Position numbers and translations under genes: made by a program. Below the pieces are notes generated by a model that had not been told where the DNA came from, made no database searches, and was given only the letters and a program-made list of their open reading frames with translations. Shown one piece after another: positions 9,080-18,057 of a stretch of DNA of 64,000 nucleotides. The number at the start of each line of letters is the position of its first letter. The stretch's first letter is position 1. Origin of the DNA: Reyranella aquatilis (GTDB taxonomy: Bacteria > Pseudomonadota > Alphaproteobacteria > Reyranellales > Reyranellaceae); contig NZ_JAJISD010000007.1 of assembly GCF_020880995.1 (NCBI RefSeq), positions 186,001 to 250,000 on the forward strand. The letters run 5' to 3'.

Positions 9080-10084
9080 ATGACCGCTCCCCTCGTCGCG
9101 GTGCGCGGCCTCACGGTCGATTTCGGCGGCGGCACGCAGGACTCGCGCGCCGTCGACGCTGTGTCCCTCGAGGTCGCGCCGGGCGAAGCGTTGGGCATCG
9201 TGGGCGAATCGGGCTCGGGCAAGAGCGTGACCTGGCTGGCCGCGCTCGGTCTCCTGCCGGCCAAAGCGCGCGTGACCGGCTCGGTCCGCCTCGAAGGCCA
9301 GGAACTGGTCGGCGCCCCGCGCGGCGATCTCGAACGGGTGCGCGGCAAGCGCATCGCCATGATCTTCCAGGACCCGTCGAGCTGCCTCAATCCCGTCCAT
9401 CGCATCGGCCGCCAGCTCGTCGAGGCACTCGCCCTGCATCGCGGCCTCGGCGGACGCGCCGCCGAGGCTGAGGCGCTGCGGCTGCTCGACCAGGTCGGCA
9501 TCGCCGACGCCCGCCGACGCCTCTCCGACTTTCCGCACCTTCTGTCCGGCGGGCTGAACCAGCGCGTGATGATCGCCATGGCGCTCGCGGGCCAGCCCGA
9601 CCTGCTGGTCGCCGACGAACCCACCACGGCGCTCGATGCCACGATCCAGGCGCAGATCCTGGCGCTGCTGGCCGCCATCCGCCGCGACACCGGCATGGCG
9701 CTGGTGCTGATCAGCCACGATCTCGGCGTCGTGGCCGAGAACGTCGATCGCGTGGCGGTGATGTATGCCGGCCGCCTGGTGGAGGAAGCGCCCGGCGCGG
9801 ACCTGTTCGGTTCGGCGCGCCATCCCTATACGCAAGGATTGCTGGCCGCCCTGCCTGCCCTCACCGGACCGCGGCGGCGGCTCACCGCCATTCCCGGCAC
9901 CGTGCCGGAGCCCGGCACCATGCCGGCGGGTTGCCGCTTCGCGCCGCGCTGCCCCGTCGCCGAGACGCGGTGCGCGACCGTGCCACCGCCCTCGCGCACC
10001 GTCGGCTTCCTCCATGTCGCGGCCTGTCATCGCCAGGTCGAGGCAGGTCTGTCGGTCTGGTCGCTGCCGCGGGCTGCGGAATGA
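9080..10084 (+). CDS. Peptide-type ABC importer ATPase, DppD/OppD-like
   Basis: A 334-residue ABC ATPase. Walker A is GESGSGKS (42-49), the signature is LSGGLNQR (155-162, with L instead of the usual M or Q), and Walker B is LLVADEPTTALD (about 175-186), followed by ISHDLG. The C-terminal oligopeptide-transporter extension carries the Cys-rich PAGCRFAPRCP...C...C region, which in this family can hold an iron-sulfur cluster. It pairs with the next ATPase, which overlaps it by ATGA. Confidence 0.94.
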   Translation: MTAPLVAVRGLTVDFGGGTQDSRAVDAVSLEVAPGEALGIVGESGSGKSVTWLAALGLLPAKARVTGSVRLEGQELVGAPRGDLERVRGKRIAMIFQDPSSCLNPVHRIGRQLVEALALHRGLGGRAAEAEALRLLDQVGIADARRRLSDFPHLLSGGLNQRVMIAMALAGQPDLLVADEPTTALDATIQAQILALLAAIRRDTGMALVLISHDLGVVAENVDRVAVMYAGRLVEEAPGADLFGSARHPYTQGLLAALPALTGPRRRLTAIPGTVPEPGTMPAGCRFAPRCPVAETRCATVPPPSRTVGFLHVAACHRQVEAGLSVWSLPRAAE

Positions 10085-11079
10085 GCGCCCTGCTGCAGGC
10101 CAACGACCTTCGGCGCCACTACAGGGTCCGCTCGGGCGAAGGCTTCTTCGCTCCGAAGTCCGTGTTGCGCGCGGTCGACGGCGTATCGCTCAGGCTCGAA
10201 CGGGGACGCACGCTCGGCCTCGTGGGCGAGTCGGGTTGCGGCAAGTCGACGACCGGCAAGCTGGTGCTGGGGCTGGTGCCACCCACGAGCGGCACGGTGC
10301 GCTATCGCGGGCAGCCGTTGCCTCCCGTCGGCACGTCGGCCTGGCGCGGCCTGCGGCGGCACATCCAGATGGTCTACCAGGATCCGCTGGGCGCGCTCGA
10401 CCGGCGGCTGCCGATCGGCACGCAGATCGAGGAGCCGCTCTCCATCCACGAGCAGGTCTCGCCCGTCGAACGCCGCGACCGCGCCCGGGCGGCGATGGAA
10501 TCGGTCGGCCTGCAGCCGCACCAGTACGAGCGCTACCCGCACGAACTGTCGGGCGGCCAGCGCCAGCGCGTTGTGCTGGCGCGCGCGCTGATGACGAGCC
10601 CGGGCCTGCTGGTCTGCGACGAGCCGATCTCCGCCCTCGACGTTTCGATCCAGGCGCAGGTGGTGAACCTGCTGCTCGACCTGCAGGAGCGGCTGGGCAT
10701 CGCCTATCTCTTCATCAGCCACGATCTCAAGGTCGTTCGCCAGGTGAGCCACGACGTCGCCGTCATGTATCTCGGCCGCATCGTCGAGCAGGGCGAGGCC
10801 GAGAGCCTGTTCGCCACGCCGGCGCATCCCTATACGCGCGCGCTGGTGGCCGCGATCCCGACGGTGAATTTCGGCGGCGGCCGGCAGCGCGAGCGTTTCC
10901 TGCTGCAGGGCGATCCGCCCAACCCCGTGAACGTGCCGTCGGGCTGCGCCTTTCATACGCGCTGCCCCTTCGCCACGGCGCAGTGCCGCGCCGAGACGCC
11001 GACGCTGCAGCCCCTGCCGGGCGGCCGGATGGTCGCCTGCCACCGCGTCCACGAACCTGCCCTCGGGGTCGCCGCCTGA
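10081..11079 (+). CDS. Peptide-type ABC importer ATPase, DppF/OppF-like
   Basis: A 332-residue second ATPase of the importer. The ATG at 10081 overlaps the TGA of the first ATPase, so this start is preferred over the longer open frame upstream. Walker A is GESGCGKS (49-56), the signature LSGGQRQR, and Walker B LLVCDEPISALD; the DppF-type C-terminus has SGCAFHTRCPFA with paired Cys. It powers uptake as a heterodimer with the preceding ATPase. Confidence 0.94.
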   Translation: MSALLQANDLRRHYRVRSGEGFFAPKSVLRAVDGVSLRLERGRTLGLVGESGCGKSTTGKLVLGLVPPTSGTVRYRGQPLPPVGTSAWRGLRRHIQMVYQDPLGALDRRLPIGTQIEEPLSIHEQVSPVERRDRARAAMESVGLQPHQYERYPHELSGGQRQRVVLARALMTSPGLLVCDEPISALDVSIQAQVVNLLLDLQERLGIAYLFISHDLKVVRQVSHDVAVMYLGRIVEQGEAESLFATPAHPYTRALVAAIPTVNFGGGRQRERFLLQGDPPNPVNVPSGCAFHTRCPFATAQCRAETPTLQPLPGGRMVACHRVHEPALGVAA

Positions 11080-12008
11080 TGCTGAGCTTCGCCATCTCGC
11101 GCCTGCTGCGCGCGGGCCTCACCATCCTGTTCGTGATGACCTTCGCCTTCGTGGTGCTGCGCCTCTCAGGCGACCCGGCGCTGCTGATCATGTCGGTCGA
11201 CGCGCCACCCGAGGCGATCGCGGCCTTCCGCGAATCCTGGGGCCTCAACCAGCCGATCTGGGACCAGTATCTCGCCTATATCGGCCATGCGCTGACCGGC
11301 GACTTCGGCAAGTCGATGCGCGACGGCCGGCCCGCCATCGCGCTCGTCATGGAACGCGTGCCGGCCACGCTCGCGATCACGCTGCCCGCCCTGGCGCTCA
11401 AGATCGGACTGGGCATTCCCGCCGGCATCTATGCCGCCCTCCACCGCAATTCGATGGCCGACAGGCTGACCATGGCGGCCTCGGTCGCGGGCTTCACCAT
11501 GCCGAGCTTCGTGCTGGCGCTCCTGCTGGTGCTGGTCTTCGCGGTCCAGCTCGGCTGGCTGCCGGCCAGCGGCAGCAACGGCCTGTCCTCGGCCATCCTG
11601 CCCGTCCTGACCCTCGGCACCGGCGGCGCCGCGATCATGGCGCGCTTCACGCGCTCGGCGATGCTCGAGGTGCTGGGCCAGCCCTATATCCGTGCCGCCT
11701 CGGCCAAGGGCGTGACGTGGCGCACCGTCGTGACGCACCATGCCCTGCCCAATGCCGCGATCCCCACTGTCACCATCGTGGGCTTCATGGTCGGCAGCCT
11801 GGTGGCCGGCGCCGTGGTCGTCGAAAGCGTCTTCAGCTGGCCGGGCATCGGACGGCTGCTGGTGTCGGCGGTCGCCAATCGTGACCTCGCCGTCGTGCAG
11901 TGCATCCTGATGGTGATCGCTGCCTGGATGGTGATGGCCAACCTCGCCGTCGACCTCGCCTATGGCTGGCTTGATCCGCGCGTGCGTGGCACGGCGGCGG
12001 CACACTAG
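11079..12008 (+). CDS. Peptide-type ABC importer permease, DppB-like
   Basis: A 309-residue inner-membrane permease. The start ATG at 11079 shares one base with the preceding stop (TGATG). It has six predicted helices, a characteristic N-terminal helix then GDPA loop, and the cytoplasmic EAA loop (YIRAASAKGVTWRTVVTHH) that docks the ATPase. It ends WLDPRVRGTAAAH, as in the DppB family. It pairs with the DppC-like gene 12 bp downstream. Confidence 0.94.
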   Translation: MLSFAISRLLRAGLTILFVMTFAFVVLRLSGDPALLIMSVDAPPEAIAAFRESWGLNQPIWDQYLAYIGHALTGDFGKSMRDGRPAIALVMERVPATLAITLPALALKIGLGIPAGIYAALHRNSMADRLTMAASVAGFTMPSFVLALLLVLVFAVQLGWLPASGSNGLSSAILPVLTLGTGGAAIMARFTRSAMLEVLGQPYIRAASAKGVTWRTVVTHHALPNAAIPTVTIVGFMVGSLVAGAVVVESVFSWPGIGRLLVSAVANRDLAVVQCILMVIAAWMVMANLAVDLAYGWLDPRVRGTAAAH

Positions 12009-12020
12009 GGAGAGCGCACC

Positions 12021-12890
12021 ATGGCCCTTGTCGAACGCGCGCCCGCCCTCACCGTACGCCGCCGCGGTCCCGCCCTGCCGCTCGGCGTCGTCCTCGCCTC
12101 GGCGTGGCTCGCGCTGATGGTCGTGACGGCGCTGGGGGCGGATGTCCTGACGCCCTATTCCATCACCGCCCTCGACCTTAAGGCACGCCTCGCGCCGCCC
12201 GCGCTGATGGGTGGCACCTGGGCCCATCCACTGGGCACCGACGAGCTCGGTCGCGACGTGCTCTCGCGCCTCATCATGTCGATCCGCATGAGCCTGCTGA
12301 TCGCGCTGTTCGGCACCCTGATCGCCGCGACGCTCGGCACGGGGCTGGGCTTCCTGGCCGCGCATTTCCGCAAAGCCGTCGAGCAGGTCGTGCTGATGGC
12401 CATCGATTTCCAGGCCAGCATGCCGTTCATGATCATCGCGCTGGCGGTGCTGGCCTTCCTCGGCAACAGCCTGCCGCTGTTCATCGCGCTGATGGGCTTC
12501 CATTCCTGGGAGCGCTATGCCCGCATCTCGCGCGGCCTCACGCTCGCCGCCAACGAACAGGGCTACGCCGCCGCGATCCGCCAGCTCGGCGCCAGCCCGG
12601 CGCGCATCTACGGCCTTCACATCCTGCCCAACATCGCCTCGACCCTGATCGTGTCGATGACGCTCACCTTCCCCGAGATCATCCTGCTGGAAAGCGGCCT
12701 GTCGTTCCTCGGCCTCGGCGTGCAGCCACCGCTCGCCTCGCTCGGCAACATGGTGGGCTATGGCCGCGAATACATCACCCACGCGCCGTGGATCATGCTG
12801 GCGCCCGCCGCCGCCATCGTGCTCACGACGCTGTCGATCAGCCTTTTGGGCGACTGGCTGCGCGATCGGCTCGATCCGACCCTGCGCTGA
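12021..12890 (+). CDS. Peptide-type ABC importer permease, DppC-like
   Basis: A 289-residue second permease. An N-terminal cytoplasmic stretch and helix are followed by a periplasmic loop with HPLGTDELGRDVLSRL, the hallmark of DppC/OppC proteins, and the EAA loop around EQGYAAAIRQLGASPARI. The end LGDWLRDRLDPTLR is typical. This closes the operon binding protein-ATPase-ATPase-permease-permease; having the two ATPase genes before the permeases differs from the classical dppABCDF order. A convergent gene ends 6 bp further on. Confidence 0.94.
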   Translation: MALVERAPALTVRRRGPALPLGVVLASAWLALMVVTALGADVLTPYSITALDLKARLAPPALMGGTWAHPLGTDELGRDVLSRLIMSIRMSLLIALFGTLIAATLGTGLGFLAAHFRKAVEQVVLMAIDFQASMPFMIIALAVLAFLGNSLPLFIALMGFHSWERYARISRGLTLAANEQGYAAAIRQLGASPARIYGLHILPNIASTLIVSMTLTFPEIILLESGLSFLGLGVQPPLASLGNMVGYGREYITHAPWIMLAPAAAIVLTTLSISLLGDWLRDRLDPTLR

Positions 12891-12896
12891 CTGCAC

Positions 12897-13496
12897 CTAG
12901 ACCTTCTTACCCTGCGGATAGAGCGTCTCGCTGCGCTTCAGCATCTCGACGAAGGCCGCGATCTTCCGCTTTCGCCCCGCCTCGGTCTTGAGGTTGTTGA
13001 GCTGGAAGGCGAGCGCGAAGCGGTTCTGCGCGTTGAGCCGGGCCAGCATTGCCTTCGCCTTGGGCTCGGCATCGATGGCCGCCTGCAGGTCCTCGGGGAT
13101 CCTCGAGCCCTTGGTGCGATAGGCGCGCTCCCAGCGCCCATCCTTCTTCGCGGCCTCAACCTGCTTCAGCCCATGCAGCGTCATGCGCCCTTCCCCGATC
13201 AACCGGGCGACGTTCTCGACGTTGACCTGACTCCAGATGCTCCGCGGGCGGCGCGGCGTATAGCGCTGCAGGAAGCTCTTGTCGTCGAGCCCCTTGCAGA
13301 TGCCGTCGATCCAGCCCCAGCAGAGAACGACGTCGACGGCTTCCTTGGCCGTGATCGACTTCACACCCGACTTGATCTTGAAGATCCTGATCCAGAGTTC
13401 GTCTTCCTTGTCGTGGTGCCTGCCGAGCCACTTGTAGAAGCTCCCCGCGTCCTCGAAGACGCGGACCTTGTCCGGGTCGACCTTGACCGGCGCCAT
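12897..13496 (-). CDS. YdeI/OmpD-associated family protein
   Basis: A 199-residue cytoplasmic protein. It starts MAPVKVDPDKVRVFEDAGSF and contains the family hallmarks SFYKWLGRHHDKEDELW, EAVDVVLCWGWIDG, QRYTPRRPRSIWSQVN and a C-terminal Lys-rich helix (AGRKRKIAAFVEMLKR). Function in the family is poorly defined (bacteriocin/stress protection has been suggested for relatives). The start ATG overlaps the stop of the upstream enolase-family gene by one base, so the two are translationally coupled. Confidence 0.85.
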   Translation of the reverse strand: MAPVKVDPDKVRVFEDAGSFYKWLGRHHDKEDELWIRIFKIKSGVKSITAKEAVDVVLCWGWIDGICKGLDDKSFLQRYTPRRPRSIWSQVNVENVARLIGEGRMTLHGLKQVEAAKKDGRWERAYRTKGSRIPEDLQAAIDAEPKAKAMLARLNAQNRFALAFQLNNLKTEAGRKRKIAAFVEMLKRSETLYPQGKKV

Positions 13497-14632
13497 CAGC
13501 AGACCCGGTAGCGTTCGACGGCATCCCAATCGAGCTCGATGCCGAGGCCGGGCCCGTCCGGCAGCAGCACGTGACCGTCTTCGAGCCTGAGCGGCGTCTT
13601 GAGCAGCTTGGTCCGCAGCTCGTTGTCGCTCATGTCGTATTCGAGCATCGAGGGATGCGGCGGATGCTCGGTATGCGGCGTCGCCGGCAGCGCGGCGAGG
13701 AAATGGCAGGCCGTCGCCAGCCCGACCGCGCCGCCCCAGACATGCGGCGCGACCCGCAGGTTCTGCGCGTGCGCCAGCGCCACGATACGCTTGGCCTCGG
13801 TGATGCCGCCGACACCCGGGATCGAAGGCTGCACGATGTCGATGCAGCGCCCGTCGATCAGCGCGCGGAAGTCGCGGACCGTGTGATGCGCCTCGCCGGC
13901 CGCCAGCGCGATCGGCGAGCGCGCCCGCAACTCGGCATAACCGCGGAAATCGCCCGGCGGCAGCGGCTCCTCGATCCAGTGGATGCCGAACGGCTCGATC
14001 GCCCGGGCACACTCCAGCGCTACGTCGGCGGTGTAGGCGCCGTTGATGTCGACCAGCAGCAGCTTGTCCGGCCCGATCGCCTCGCGCGCCAGCTTCACTC
14101 TTTCGACGTCGCTCCGGATGCCGCGCCCGATCTTGATCTTGGCGCCGGCATAGGGATGAGCCGCCGCCTCCGCCATCATGTGCTCGAGCTGGCGGTCGGG
14201 ATCGTCGGAAAAGAAGCCGGTCGAGGCGTAAGCAGGAAAGCGCGTGGCGCCGCAGCCGCCGATCAGGTCGCAGACGCGCACCCCGAAGCCGCGCGCGATG
14301 GCGTCCCACAGCGCCACGTTGATGGCGGCGAGACAAGACGTGAGCTGGTTGCCGACGCCCAGGTGATAGATCGCATTGCGGACCCGCGCCTCGACATGAT
14401 CGAAGTCGAAGACGCTGCGGCCCACGAACATCGGCTCGAGCATGCGGAAATACTCCCGCGTCACATGAGGATTGCCGAAAGCCTCGCCGATACCCTTCAC
14501 GCCCTGATCGGTCTCAACCTCGACCAGCCCGCCCTGGCGGCGGAAGCCGCCGCCGCGCGACATGCCGTAGGCCTTCTCCGGGGCGAAGGCATATTCAAGT
14601 CCGATGAACGAAAGACGGCGGATCGTCGGCAT
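13496..14632 (-). CDS. Mandelate racemase/enolase-superfamily enzyme
   Basis: A 378-residue enolase-superfamily enzyme with all residues for acid-sugar or mandelate-type chemistry: K165-x-K167 in AGAKIKIGRG, metal ligands D195, E221 and E247, and H297 in APHVWGG with D265 as its likely dyad partner. These positions nearly coincide with those of mandelate racemase. The reaction is proton abstraction alpha to a carboxylate, followed by racemisation or dehydration; the substrate is not predictable. The ATG at 14632 has GGAG about 7 nt upstream and is preferred over the longer upstream frame. It is divergent from the MDR reductase gene. Confidence 0.9.
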   Translation of the reverse strand: MPTIRRLSFIGLEYAFAPEKAYGMSRGGGFRRQGGLVEVETDQGVKGIGEAFGNPHVTREYFRMLEPMFVGRSVFDFDHVEARVRNAIYHLGVGNQLTSCLAAINVALWDAIARGFGVRVCDLIGGCGATRFPAYASTGFFSDDPDRQLEHMMAEAAAHPYAGAKIKIGRGIRSDVERVKLAREAIGPDKLLLVDINGAYTADVALECARAIEPFGIHWIEEPLPPGDFRGYAELRARSPIALAAGEAHHTVRDFRALIDGRCIDIVQPSIPGVGGITEAKRIVALAHAQNLRVAPHVWGGAVGLATACHFLAALPATPHTEHPPHPSMLEYDMSDNELRTKLLKTPLRLEDGHVLLPDGPGLGIELDWDAVERYRVC

Positions 14633-14692
14633 GGCAGCTCCTGCAAATCCCGCGCTATGGTGGGGCCCAAAGCAAATCGGAGGCAACCGCTC

Positions 14693-15706
14693 ATGACCAT
14701 TCCCAAAACGCACCGCCGCGTCGTTCTGGTCCGCCGCCCGCCCGGCGAGCCCGTCGAGGCCGACTTCCGGGTCGAGGAAGTGCCGGTGCCCGAGCCGCGC
14801 CACGGCGAGGTGCTGGTCAAGGTCCACTACCTCTCGCTCGATCCCTACCAGCGCGGCCGGATGCGCGACGCCGCTTCCTACGCCTCCCCCGTCGGGCTGG
14901 GCGAAGTGATGACCGGCGGCACGGTGGGCGAGGTCGTGGCCTCGCAGCATCCCGACTTCAAGGTCGGCGACATCGTGGAGGACCGGCTCGGCTGGCAGGA
15001 GTATGCGATCGGCGGCGGGCCGGCCCTGCGCAAGGTCGATCCCTCGCTGGCGCCGATCTCGACCGCCAACGGCGTGCTGGGCATGCCGGGCATGACCGCC
15101 TATTTCGGCCTGCTGCATGTCGGCCAGCCCAAGCCCGGCGAGACCGTCGTCGTGTCCGCGGCCTCCGGTGCGGTCGGCCAGGTGGTGGGGCAGATCGCCA
15201 GGATCATGGGCTGCCGCACGGTCGGCATCGCCGGCGGCGCGAAGAAATGCGCCTTCGTGAAGGACGAACTCGGCTTCGATGCCTGCATCGACTACAAGGC
15301 CGAGAAGGACCTCGACGCCGCGCTGCGCGCCGCCTGTCCCAACGGACCCGACGTCTATTTCGACAATGTCGGCGGCGAAATCACCGACGCGGTGCTGCGC
15401 AACATCAACTTCTTCGGCCGCGTGGCGCTGTGCGGCTCGATCTCGCAGTACAACGCGACCGGCGCCTCGATGGGCCCGCGCCTGCTCGGTACCTTCGTCG
15501 GCAAGCGCGTGATGGCGCGCGGCTTCATCGTCACCGACTTCGCGCAGTACTACGGACCTGCGATGCGCCAGATGGGTGAATGGATACGGGACGGAAAGCT
15601 CAAGTACCGCGAGGACATCGTCGAGGGCATCGACAAGGCGCCGCGCGCCTTCATCGGCCTGCTGCGCGGCGAGAACTTCGGCAAGATGCTGGTCAAGCTC
15701 GCATGA
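14693..15706 (+). CDS. NADP-dependent MDR-family oxidoreductase (CurA/leukotriene B4 dehydrogenase-like)
   Basis: A 337-residue zinc-independent medium-chain dehydrogenase/reductase. The nucleotide-binding motif AASGAVGQVVGQ is at 156-167, and the family markers SLDPYQRGRM, GMTAYFGLL and VYFDNVGGE are present. Members reduce C=C bonds of enones or enoyl compounds with NADPH. The ATG at 14693 has AATCGGAGG upstream. It opens a three-gene operon with a CoA-transferase (ATGA overlap) and a PRISE-like reductase, which suggests a catabolic route through CoA-linked unsaturated acids. Confidence 0.9.
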   Translation: MTIPKTHRRVVLVRRPPGEPVEADFRVEEVPVPEPRHGEVLVKVHYLSLDPYQRGRMRDAASYASPVGLGEVMTGGTVGEVVASQHPDFKVGDIVEDRLGWQEYAIGGGPALRKVDPSLAPISTANGVLGMPGMTAYFGLLHVGQPKPGETVVVSAASGAVGQVVGQIARIMGCRTVGIAGGAKKCAFVKDELGFDACIDYKAEKDLDAALRAACPNGPDVYFDNVGGEITDAVLRNINFFGRVALCGSISQYNATGASMGPRLLGTFVGKRVMARGFIVTDFAQYYGPAMRQMGEWIRDGKLKYREDIVEGIDKAPRAFIGLLRGENFGKMLVKLA

Positions 15707-16890
15707 GCTACGACGCGCCCTTCGCCGGCCTCAAGGTCGTCGACCTGAGCCAGGGCATCGCCGGCCCCTATTGCGCGATGCTGCTCGCCCAGCATGGCGC
15801 CGAGGTGATCAAGGTCGAGGGGATCGGCGAGGGCGACTGGGCGCGCACGCTCGGCGTTCACTATGAGAGCCACAGCGCCTTCTCGATCATCGGCAACATG
15901 GGCAAGCGCAGCCTGTCGGTCGATCTCAAGAGCGAAGCGGGCAAGGAGGTGGTCTGGCGCCTGCTGAAGGGCGCGGACATCTTCCTTGAAGGCTTCCGGC
16001 CCGGCGCCATCAAGCGCCTGGGCTTCGACTATGCGTCGGTGTCGGCTCGCGAGCCGCGCATCCTCTACGTCTCGATTTCGGGCTTCGGCCAGACCGGGCC
16101 GCTGGCCGAGCGGCCGGCCATGGATCCGGTGCTGCAGGCCTATACCGGCATGATGGCGGAGAATCGCGGCGAGGACGGGATTCCCCATCGCGTGCCGGTG
16201 ATCGTGGTCGACATGTCGACCGCGCTCTATGCCTTCCAGGCGGTGAGCGCGGCACTCTACGCGCGGCGCGACGAGACGAAGGGGCGCTACATCGACGTGA
16301 GCCTGATGCAGTCGGCGACTGCATTGCAGTCGATCCGGCTGATGGCCTGCCATCTCGAAGGCGGCACCATGAAACCGGGCGGCGTTCCGGGGGGCGTGTT
16401 CAAGACGGCGGATGGCTGGATGTCGATCCTCGCCCTCAAGGATCGCGACTGGCAGAGCCTCTGCGCGTTGATGGGCGTGCCCGCTCTGGCGCACGAGGAG
16501 CGCTTCGCCACGCCGGCGGCGCGCCTTGCCAACGAGGCGGCGCTGTATGCCATCGTGCGGCCGATGATAGCGGCGAAGCCTTCCGCTTACTGGGGCGAAA
16601 AGCTCACCGAGGCAAAGCTGATGCACGAGCGGCTCAACAGCTACGCCGACTTCCTGCAACAACCGCACGTCAAGGAAACCGGGCTGATCCATTGGCTCGA
16701 ACAGGCCGGCGTGCCGCAGAAGGTTCCGGTTCCCGCGCTCCCCGGCATGCTGCCGCCAGAACCGGGCACGGCGCGCGCCGAAGCGCCGGTACCCGGCCAG
16801 CACAGCCGAGCGATTCTGGGCGAGCACGGCTATTCCGCGGGCGAGATCGAGAAGATGATCACCGGCGGCATCATCGCGACAGCGAGGTAG
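15703..16890 (+). CDS. Class III CoA-transferase (CaiB/BaiF family)
   Basis: A 395-residue family III CoA-transferase. The N-terminus FAGLKVVDLSQGIAGPYCAM and the block QHGAEVIKVE are diagnostic, and the catalytic Asp that carries the acyl/CoA intermediate is D170 in VIVVDMSTALY. It moves CoA between organic acids. The ATG overlaps the preceding TGA (ATGA). It ends with the family-typical LGEHGYSAGEIEKM. The exact donor and acceptor acids are unknown. Confidence 0.93.
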   Translation: MSYDAPFAGLKVVDLSQGIAGPYCAMLLAQHGAEVIKVEGIGEGDWARTLGVHYESHSAFSIIGNMGKRSLSVDLKSEAGKEVVWRLLKGADIFLEGFRPGAIKRLGFDYASVSAREPRILYVSISGFGQTGPLAERPAMDPVLQAYTGMMAENRGEDGIPHRVPVIVVDMSTALYAFQAVSAALYARRDETKGRYIDVSLMQSATALQSIRLMACHLEGGTMKPGGVPGGVFKTADGWMSILALKDRDWQSLCALMGVPALAHEERFATPAARLANEAALYAIVRPMIAAKPSAYWGEKLTEAKLMHERLNSYADFLQQPHVKETGLIHWLEQAGVPQKVPVPALPGMLPPEPGTARAEAPVPGQHSRAILGEHGYSAGEIEKMITGGIIATAR

Positions 16891-16893
16891 GAC

Positions 16894-17955
16894 ATGCTGA
16901 AGAAAGCCGTCGTGGTCGGTGCGCTCGGCGTCATCGGCCGCTACATCGTCGAGCGTCTGGTGGCCGAGGGCGACTGGCAGGTAATCGGCCTGTCGCGCCG
17001 GCCGGAGAAAAACGGCCCGCGATATCACCACATCTCCGTCGACCTGCTCGACCTCGACGACGTCGCGGCAAAGCTCGAAGGCCTGCGCGACGTCACGCAT
17101 GTGTTCTACGCCGCCTTCCAGGCCGGCACCGGCAACGCGGCGGGCTATGCCTCGGTGATCGAACCCAACCGCGACATGCTGGTGAATTCGGTGACCGCCG
17201 TCGCCCGGGCATCGCGAAAGCTGCAGCGAGTCGTGCTGGTCACCGGCACGAAGTACTACGGTACGCATCTCGGTCCGCTGAAGACGCCGATGCGCGAGAC
17301 CGATCCGCGCCACATGCCGCCCGACTTCTATTTCGACCAGATCGACTGGCTGACGGCGTTCCAGCGCGGCAAGGGCTGGAGCTGGACCGAGTTGCGGCCC
17401 CAGACACTCTGCGGCTTCGCGCCCGGCACGGCGATGAGCATCATGCCCGCCATCGCCGTCTATGCCGCCATCTCGAAGGAGCTCGGACTGCCGCTGCGCT
17501 TCCCCGGCAAACCCGGCGCCTACGGCACGATCTACCAGGTGACGGAGTCCTCGCACTTCGCGAGCGCCGCCCTGTGGGCCGCCACCGAGAAGCGTGCGGC
17601 CAACCAGGCCTACAACATCACCAACGGCGACTATTTCCGCTGGCGCAACGTCTGGCCGCGCATCGCGCAGGTCTTCGACATGAAGGTGGGCGAGTTGCAG
17701 ACCATCAGCCTCACCCAGCAGATGGCCGACAAGGCCGAGCTGTGGGCGGCGATGACGAAGAAATATCGGCTGAAGAAGTTCGGCTTCGACCAGCTCGTCG
17801 CCTGGCCCTTCGCCGACTATGTCTTCGGATCCGACTGGGACGTGATGTCGGACGTCACCAAGAGCCGTCAGCACGGCTTCCATGAGGTGATCGACAGCGA
17901 GGCCATGTTCGAGCGCCTGCTGACGCGCTTTCGCAAGGAGCGGATCGTACCCTAG
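16894..17955 (+). CDS. PRISE-like NAD(P)-dependent reductase (SDR/epimerase fold)
   Basis: A 353-residue Rossmann protein. The N-terminal glycine motif is GALGVIG (9-15). TGTKYYG contains K120, and a PPDFYFDQID segment contains Y146. These match the Lys/Tyr pair of progesterone 5-beta-reductase/iridoid-synthase-like (PRISE) enzymes, which reduce activated C=C bonds. The gene starts 3 bp after the CoA-transferase stop. In many bacterial homologues the product is annotated only as NAD-dependent epimerase. The substrate is unknown. Confidence 0.82.
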   Translation: MLKKAVVVGALGVIGRYIVERLVAEGDWQVIGLSRRPEKNGPRYHHISVDLLDLDDVAAKLEGLRDVTHVFYAAFQAGTGNAAGYASVIEPNRDMLVNSVTAVARASRKLQRVVLVTGTKYYGTHLGPLKTPMRETDPRHMPPDFYFDQIDWLTAFQRGKGWSWTELRPQTLCGFAPGTAMSIMPAIAVYAAISKELGLPLRFPGKPGAYGTIYQVTESSHFASAALWAATEKRAANQAYNITNGDYFRWRNVWPRIAQVFDMKVGELQTISLTQQMADKAELWAAMTKKYRLKKFGFDQLVAWPFADYVFGSDWDVMSDVTKSRQHGFHEVIDSEAMFERLLTRFRKERIVP

Positions 17956-18057
17956 CGGGCGGCAGACCGGCACACTACAAGGGGACTACGGCCCGGAACT
18001 TGCTGGAGTCGAGGCGGTGCGGGGGCGCCGTCATCCTTGAGGGAGCAGATCCGTCAT

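Noticed and set aside
12897..14336. A single 479-residue fusion of an enolase fragment and YdeI
   Set aside because: The upstream part is out of frame with the enolase gene; the true YdeI start at 13496 overlaps the enolase stop.
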